DNA of 64,000 bases, from the NCBI GenBank assembly GCA_004194705.1, contig SADC01000868.1:176093-240092 (forward strand), in the 5' to 3' direction. This stretch comes from Ditylenchus dipsaci. Lineage: Eukaryota > Nematoda > Chromadorea > Rhabditida > Anguinidae. A model generated the notes under the pieces. The model had not been told where the DNA came from and did not search any database. It worked only from the letters and a program-made list of their open reading frames with translations. Positions 57,730-64,000 of this stretch are shown here, in pieces (position 1 is the first letter of the stretch; each line of letters begins with the position of its first letter). Position numbers and translations under genes: made by a program.

Positions 57730-58076
57730 TATAACACGCCTTAAAACATTTTTTTTTAACTTTTTTCATTCCTGACTTTAGGAGTTAGACACTATTTTGC
57801 ACCATCAAGCAAAAATAACATAATCGCCTGGATGGTGCGTGATCATCCTCAGTCAGGATGGTGCGCGCCAAATTAATTGTGAGATTTCTCGCGCGTTACT
57901 TGATAAATTCTACAGTTAATTTATCGCGATTCATCCTGAGTCAGGATGGTGCGCTTTTCAAAAAAACTGTGATCCAGATCTAGGCGTTTTTGGTCTACAC
58001 ATTTCAAGATGGTGCAAAATAGTGACCCCCCCCCTAAAGTCAGGAATAAAATAAGTTTAAATCGAGGCGTGTTATA
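57730..58076. repeat. Inverted-repeat MITE (TATAACACGCCTxxA ends)
   Basis: TATAACACGCCTTAAAACAT against TTTAAATCGAGGCGTGTTATA, then CATTCCTGACTTTAGG / CCTAAAGTCAGGAAT and AGACACTATTTTGCACCATC / GATGGTGCAAAATAGTGAC. CATCCTGAGTCAGGATG palindromes lie in the centre. Confidence 0.82.
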
Positions 58077-58248
58077 TACTTGGCACATTAAGCACTAAAT
58101 TTTTTTATTTAAATAGTAAATTACCGTGGATTTCTATTCTGATTATATAGTTTTTTTTCGAGTAGGGCTCTCCTCAGTCAAACCAAGTAACCGGTAAATT
58201 TAAGTTTTTGTCCTTCTAATAATTTTACTTTTTTAAAATTACACCTAC

Positions 58249-58455
58249 GTGATTTCTGGTCACTGGAATGGCAAGAAGAAGGGACCAGCAACGAGACTTT
58301 CTCCTTCTTGCAACACAACTGCTCTTGACTGTAGCTTTTTTCGCTGGGGAACCAGAAGACTGCTCCTGGTTGGAATGGATGGCTTTTAAAGCAGACTGTT
58401 GGTTGGGGTCTACGCCTTGTTGCTGCCTAGGACAATTACTTTGGGTGGATCCCAT
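58249..58455 (-). CDS. Possible first coding exon with N-myristoylation-type start
   Basis: ATG at 58455-58453 reads MGSTQSNC, matching the Gly2/Ser6 N-myristoylation pattern with a nearby Cys that could be palmitoylated. It continues Gln/Ser-rich (PRQQQGVDPNQQS) into a basic patch (ARRRKSRC), ending at a donor (CAC|GTAGGT, 58249). Which downstream exons belong to it is not established; 57074-57379 is the nearest candidate on the same strand. Confidence 0.4.
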
Positions 58456-60825
58456 GGAAGAGGTATCTCTCTAAATTGGTTGACTTGTGAACACAACTAC
58501 TTTTCTCTCTTTCCATTTCTTGGGCTGATGAAAAATCGAAAACAAGAAGGTGGCAGTGATGTGTTTTGGAATGGCCAAATCAAAAACCGGTCTATTTTAT
58601 TCTCTTTTATTTTTTCTCTCTCCTACACCTGCCAATAAACATTTTTGCCCAGCGTCAATAGACTGATTCTTATTTGATACATGCTCATTGCAAATTAAAA
58701 AACGAATTCACAACCGCTAAAGTGTTTATTACAGTGTTTGAATTTTTCAAAAATTGGAACAGCTTTTTGAGAAACTTCCAATAGTCATTTTTGAAATTTC
58801 AATTCTTATGCAATTGATTATTATAAAAAATTGGCATTTGTGATTATGTATGTACTCGTCATCATCATAATGTAAAGTTGTGATAAAAGTTACAAAATCC
58901 ATATACGATTACAAACGTTCTATTAATGTCTACCCCTAAAATTGTTTGGTGTGTGAAATAGTAGCACTAAAATGTAGTTGTGTAAAAAACGAATTAAAGT
59001 TATCTAGATGGTAATTGATCTGGATGATTTACGTAGGAGTCATATTCAAACGACAATATGCCTTTTTACAAATTCGATTTTACGAAAATAGAAGATAAAA
59101 AGTAAAGCAATAGAAATAATACTATTTTGGCATTATATTTCGAATTTTGCTAAAATCGAAAAAATTGAAAACCCAAAAATTGATTCAAATATATTAATAT
59201 CACCCAGTCAGACAGCACCAAGAAAAAATTAAAAAAAGCTGGAAAAAGTACAATGAAAAAATTGGCAACATGTAAAAGACGAACCCGAAGTTTTACAAAA
59301 ATAAAAATAGATGGAAATTATTCCATATTCTACCAATCAAAAAATCAAAGACGTAAAAGAAAAAAGGACAAAAGAATCGAAAGCAATATATATTTGGCTA
59401 AAATAAAAAGCAAAATGAATAAGCAATTGGCAGCCTTAGATGAAAAAAATATATAATTTCAATACTTATGAATTTTTGCTTTTTCATTAAAAAATTACAG
59501 TAAAAAAGTTATGCAATTTATATTCCACATCTACGTATTCTAGCTTTAGCGAAGAAAAATAAAAAGGTCACTTAGTCTGCATAAATCGATAATAATCTAA
59601 CAGCGCCATAACCACAAACACTCCGCACTAATCGATTAATGTGCATTTAAGCTGGCGTTACAGTCAGCAAAACAAAAAAGGACAACAACCAAATAGGGTG
59701 ATTTTTTATGTTTTTAATTTTGTGCAGAGATAGAGGAAATGACTTCGATTACCAGCCACCTTCTCTTGATGAATTACTTAGTCCATCGAAAAAGATATAT
59801 TCTCTCGTTTTTCGCCCTACTCGGTTGACTATTTGAAAATGTTGCTAATAAATCAGCCCATTTGCGTGCAAAATAAGTTTTAAATTTAAAATTCGGGAGA
59901 CAAATATAATGATGGAAAATATACCTTCACTACAGGTATTGTTGCAATGACTTTAACAGCTACTTCAGTCATCTCTAGACCAATTTGAAAAATATTTTTA
60001 ATCAGGCTTTGGCTTGTTTCAAAATAGTTGTCCCGCAACCTAAAAGCCACTGAAATAAGGTATCCAAGATTTTTGGCCTTTTTTAAAATGTCATAACTCT
60101 TTTTCTATTCCATATTTTTAAATTCTGTTTTCACAGAACAACTCAAAATCGCATAGGAAGTTTTTTGACGACGCCTTGTGGTTGGGGCATGCCCTCTAAT
60201 GGCCATTCATAGACTAGGACCCAAACACAGGGAGGTGTTCAACCCAAATCAAGCAAAATCGTGTTTTTGACATATTATGTGTGGCCTACGACCTTGGTGG
60301 CCGGTGGCCTACGGCCGCCCCGAAGGGGGGGGGTAATGTAACTACCCTTGCAAACAACAAGTTTAGGCTTAGCCCTTAGGCTTGGGGGTAGGCCAGCGTA
60401 CGGAAGTTGTGACTAATAAAGAGTTTACGCATATTTCAGGGTCTGGACATAAATTTGAGTAGTCTTTACTTAAGTTTTAGAAGGAAAATTTTTGGGGGTT
60501 ATCACCTTTACTATATGGCCTTTTCTGTCGTCGTCGTCGTCGGTCACAAAAATGTTTGGCCGGTTCCACTAATCGTATCGTGATTCTGTTAACACCATTC
60601 GACGCAGCGTTGTCGGTTTTCTTCTTGGAAAACTCTTAAAGTTAGGATCGGTTGAGTGAAAAAAAAGTTATGACCACTTGAAAGTTGCCAAAAACCACAG
60701 GGACCAAGGCAATTTTGGTGGATTTGTGGATTACTTGGGGGACCAAGGCATGCAACACGGTTCGAATCCTGGTGGTAGCATGCATCATTATTTTGTTTTG
60801 AAGGGATAAGTTAGTGTAGTCTATG
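58456..60825. other. Long AT-rich stretch without recognised genes
   Basis: A Lys-rich 67-codon ORF at 59253-59456 looks like chance in AT-rich DNA. Isolated ACCAAGGCAA motifs at 60701 and 60740 and a TCG(TCG)n run at 60528-60542 are the only marked features. Confidence 0.4.
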
Positions 60826-60829
60826 ATTA

Positions 60830-62290
60830 GTAGGTGACTTTTCAGTATGTAGGTGGCCAGGTAGTCAGCTAGTGGCCTGGTAGGTAGGTAAGTGGCCTGG
60901 TAGGTATGTAGGTGGCCAGGTAGGGTATGTGGGTGGCCGTATAGGGTATGTAGATGGTCATAGGGTGGGTAGGTGGCCTGGTAGAGTATGTAGGTTGCTG
61001 AAAGTGTATTTGGGTGGCCAGGTGAGGTACCTAGGTACCTGGTGGAGTAGGTAGATTCCCAGTAGGTTATGTAGGTGGCCTGTCAGGTATGTAGGTGGCC
61101 TGGTAAGCTAGGTAGGTTGCCTGGTAGGGTACCTAGGGGCACCAGGATCGGGTCCAGACCACCGAAATGAGGCCCGAACCACGTGGGCACATCCGAACCA
61201 CCGAGATCGGGCCAAGACTACCAGAATGAGGCTCGAACCACGTGGGCACACACGAACTACCAATATGCTACCAATATCAAACCACTATATCGGCGCCAAA
61301 TCACGGGGTGGGACCAAACCACGTGAGCACACCCGAACCACTGATATCGGCGCCAAGCTAGCGGGATGGGGCCCAAACCGCGTGGGCACACCGGAACCAC
61401 CAATATGGGCCTAAACAACGTACACACACCCAAACCACGAATATCGGCGCCAAACCACAGAGATGGGTTTCAAACCACGTAAGCATACCGGAACCACCAG
61501 GATGGGGCTCAAACCACGTGGGCACACCAAAACCACTAATATCGGCGCCAAACCACCTGGCCTGGTAGGATATGTGGGTGGCCTGGTAGGATATGTAGGT
61601 GGCCATTAGGGTAAGCAGGTGGCTGGTAGCGTAGATAAGTCGCATGCTAGGTACTGTAGGTGGTGGCCTGGAAGGGTACTTAAGTGGGCTGGTAGGGTAG
61701 ATGAGTAGGGTAACCAGGTGGGCTGGCAGGATATGTGGGTGCCGGTTTGTCAGGTAGGTGGCCTGGTAGGGTACCCAGGTGAGCAGATAGCTACCAAGGT
61801 CTCCTAATGGAATATGTAGGTGACCTGATAGCGTACCCGGGTGGCAGATAGGGTATCCAGGTGGCCAGGTAGGGTATGTAGGTGGCCGGGTAGGTCAGGT
61901 AGGTGGCCAGGTGGGGTACCCAGGTGGCAGCAGGATATGTAGGTGGCCTGGTTGGTACCCGGGTGGGCAGGTAGGACGTTTCTCGCTCATTTCGGCGCCA
62001 GCAAAGCTGTCTGGTAGCAGCGTGTACTGCTCATGTACTTCGCTGCCAGGTTGAAGTAGCCAATTAGCTGGTGGTACCACTTACGGTAGTAGTGCCCAAG
62101 TAGAAGTAGTTTCAGTAGTTTTATAATACCCATGTAGTGATACCTAGATGGCGGTAGCCAAGTAGTGTTTACCCAGGTTGATGGTGAGTAGCCGATGGTA
62201 CCCAGCTGTGAAACCAAGTAGTGAATACCAGATGTTGGTACTGACAAATTAGTCAAGTATTGGACAAGAAGTTGATCTTCAAGTAGTAAC
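60830..62290. repeat. Minisatellite block, GTAGGTGGCCTGGTAGGGTA unit with an inner ACCACGTGGGCACACC array
   Basis: 60830-61130 and 61555-61975 are degenerate 20-25 bp units (GTAGGTGGCCxGGTAGGGTAT). 61140-61555 is a different array of about 75-85 bp units (GAACCACxxATATCGGCGCCAAACCACGTGGGCACACC). 62090-62240 has looser GTAGT-rich units. The outer-inner-outer layout suggests a tandem array split by another. No gene. Confidence 0.75.
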
Positions 62291-62929
62291 GCTTTTTATT
62301 TCTACGGAGATAATGCTGAAAATCAAAAAGAATGCTAACCCAGGTATTGCTTGCGAAGTAGGCGCACAATTCCGTATTGCGCCGCGTAGCGGCGGCGCCT
62401 TCTAGTCTACAACTACTATAGCGCTGCTTCACCCCGTAGAAACACTCACTTTTTAGTCACTTTGACCCACTTTAATTTTCGAATTGGTGTCCTCACTTAG
62501 GAACATGGAGGCTCGCGATTGCGCTAATAAAAAGTTGGGTCGGTTAGCGAAAAAAATTTTCTGGTCAAAAAACAAATTTCGGAAAATTTCTCATCAAGGA
62601 AATCTTTTTTGGCACGAAAACGCGTGGCGTGCCATACAAAAGTTGTGCGCCATTTCCTTGCGCGTCAAATGAGCTAAATTAGGCGGAGCGAGCCATTTGA
62701 AAGGTGGGCCCGGGCACTTTTTTGTGGGTATAAAACCGAAAATTCGGAAAATAGTCGATTCAAAAAAATTCAAATTTTGTCTTGAGAGGAATTCGAATAT
62801 TTGACCAAAAGTACTGGTTTAAAGAGCAGTTTTTATAGTAAATCGACCATGCTGAGCACGAATCTCGGTGTTAGAATCACGGGTTTGTAGATAGAAAAAG
62901 ATTTGTTGTGATGAAAATTTTTTTTCATA
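62291..62929. other. No gene seen
   Basis: Spacer with CGCGTGGCG/GGCGGCGCC words near 62375-62400; nothing paired or coding is supported. Confidence 0.4.
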
Positions 62930-64000
62930 GTGGTCACAGTAGTGGCTGAGCCACTACTCGAGCCTGAGTAGTGGCTCAGCCACTACTACTCACGATAAAG
63001 TGAGAATAAAGTGTTAGTGAGACAAATGAAAATTTGTTATACCAACCATAAGTAGTGGCTGAGCCACTACTCCGATAGTTGGTGAGTGTTGGTACGACAG
63101 ATCAGGAATTTGTCATAGACACTGATTAGTGGCTCAGCCACCACTCAGAGCGAAGTAGAGTAAAATGTTGGTAGACAGACAGAAATTTTTCACACAGCCA
63201 TGAGTAGTGGCTCAGCCGCTACTCCAATTGGTTGGTTGAGCGTTGGTTTGACAGATCAGAAATTTGTCATACAACACTGAGTAGTGGCTGAGCCACTACA
63301 TATGTGCTGAAGTAGTGGCTGAGGCCACTACTTATTGTGTGGCGAGCCACTACTCCGATGGTGTTAAGTGTTAGTATGACCGATCATAAAGTCTGTCAAA
63401 CCAACACTGAGTAGTGGCTGAGCCACTACTTATGTGCTTGGATAGTAGTGGCTGAGCCACTACTCTGGTACTTCAATATACCACTTATAAAATTTTTGTT
63501 TAATCAGATATCGAAAATCCGCAAAAATCGCGTCAGATGAGACGCTAGAATATGAGTTGTTTGTTAGAAAACGCTTAATTTGATGATTTATCACAACATT
63601 TCAATTGTATCTTTTGCACCAATTTTTCCGACAGGTATTATTGAAGAAAAAAGGTGCGAAAGGACCATTGAAAAGTTGTGATAATCATCAAGCTAAAGCG
63701 TTTTCTGACGAAACAACTAATTCTAGCGTCTCTTCTGACGCGATTTTGCGATTTCTGACTTGACAAATTTTTTTCATAAGTGGTATATAGAAGTACCAGA
63801 GTAGGTGGCTCAGCACTACTTATGTGCTGGAGTAGTGGCTGAGCCACTACTTAAAGTGGTTGAGCACTACTCTGACAATGAGTAGTGGCTGAGCACTACT
63901 CAACATGGTTGATCGAGTTTTAGTTGAAGATCAGAATCTGTTCATACCAACACTGAGTAGTGGCATGTGTCATAGTAGTGGCTCAGCCACTACTCAATTG
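62930..64000. repeat. Foldback region with arrays of the palindrome AGTGGCTGAGCCACT, running off the window
   Basis: About 15 copies of GTAGTGGCTSAGCCACTAC (S is G or C; itself a palindrome) lie at irregular 30-100 bp spacing in 62940-63470 and 63800-64000. Between them 63470-63800 is an inverted pair (ATCGCGTCAGATGAGACGCTAGAAT / ATTCTAGCGTCTCTTCTGACGCGAT). The layout is that of a foldback element: arrays as arms and an inverted core. The right end lies beyond the window. Confidence 0.75.

Noticed and set aside
59253..59456. 67-codon Lys-rich ORF as a small gene
   Set aside because: AT-rich chance ORF with no splice, repeat or family support.
62930..64000. CRISPR-like array
   Set aside because: Units are palindromes with irregular spacing in a transposon-like foldback layout in a eukaryotic genome; no leader or cas genes.

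Overview
This is a 64 kb piece of an animal nuclear genome, AT-rich and crowded with transposons. Genes are split by GT-AG introns of mostly 43-60 nt with T-rich acceptors (TTTCAG, TTTTAG). The recognisable host genes are PMS2, a DDX5/17 (p68) helicase, IP3 3-kinase, a TUTase and RPB6. Tiny introns and this acceptor style recall nematodes, but nothing in the window fixes the phylum. No prokaryotic organisation is present.

Layout: 245-4153 (+) holds most of a PMS2 (MutL-alpha) gene whose 5' exons lie upstream of the window. 4.9-15 kb is almost all repeats (hairpin MITEs, a 1.1 kb hAT MITE with an 8-bp target duplication, GGCGCC-rich arms) and contains an intron-bearing but damaged RPB6 copy (12365-12860) between two far-apart inverted arms. 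15-17.8 kb is a nested composite of piggyBac, hAT MITE and pogo/Tigger remnants. 18228-20185 (+) is a ten-exon p68 helicase. 20-24.6 kb is nested MITEs. 24610-25898 (-) is the catalytic domain of IP3 3-kinase, with a probable N-terminal exon at 27587-28226. 31360-32200 (-) is the 3' half of a terminal uridylyltransferase-like gene. 36.1 kb is a foldback element with 21-bp repeat arms. 37.4-38.1, 57.1-57.4 and 58.2-58.5 kb hold candidate exons of unrecognised minus-strand gene(s). 39661-46678 is a Mutator-like element (MULE) carrying a hAT element, MITEs and a mariner-type mini-element inside it. 46942-48789 (+) is a small unrecognised gene. 50.4-54.5 kb holds two more foldback elements with 9-bp target duplications, one carrying gene-like exons. 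60.8-62.3 kb is minisatellite, and 62.9 kb to the end is an array of 15-21 bp palindromes.

Two themes stand out. First, several elements share a Mutator-like signature (9-10 bp target duplications) while each has inverted arms built from its own private short tandem repeat; one encloses captured-looking exons and another, larger armed element encloses RPB6. Second, at least ten apparent frameshifts in otherwise conserved genes are each cured by one base, mostly in a short homopolymer. That pattern points to base-calling or assembly errors rather than gene death, and gene calls here should be read with it in mind.
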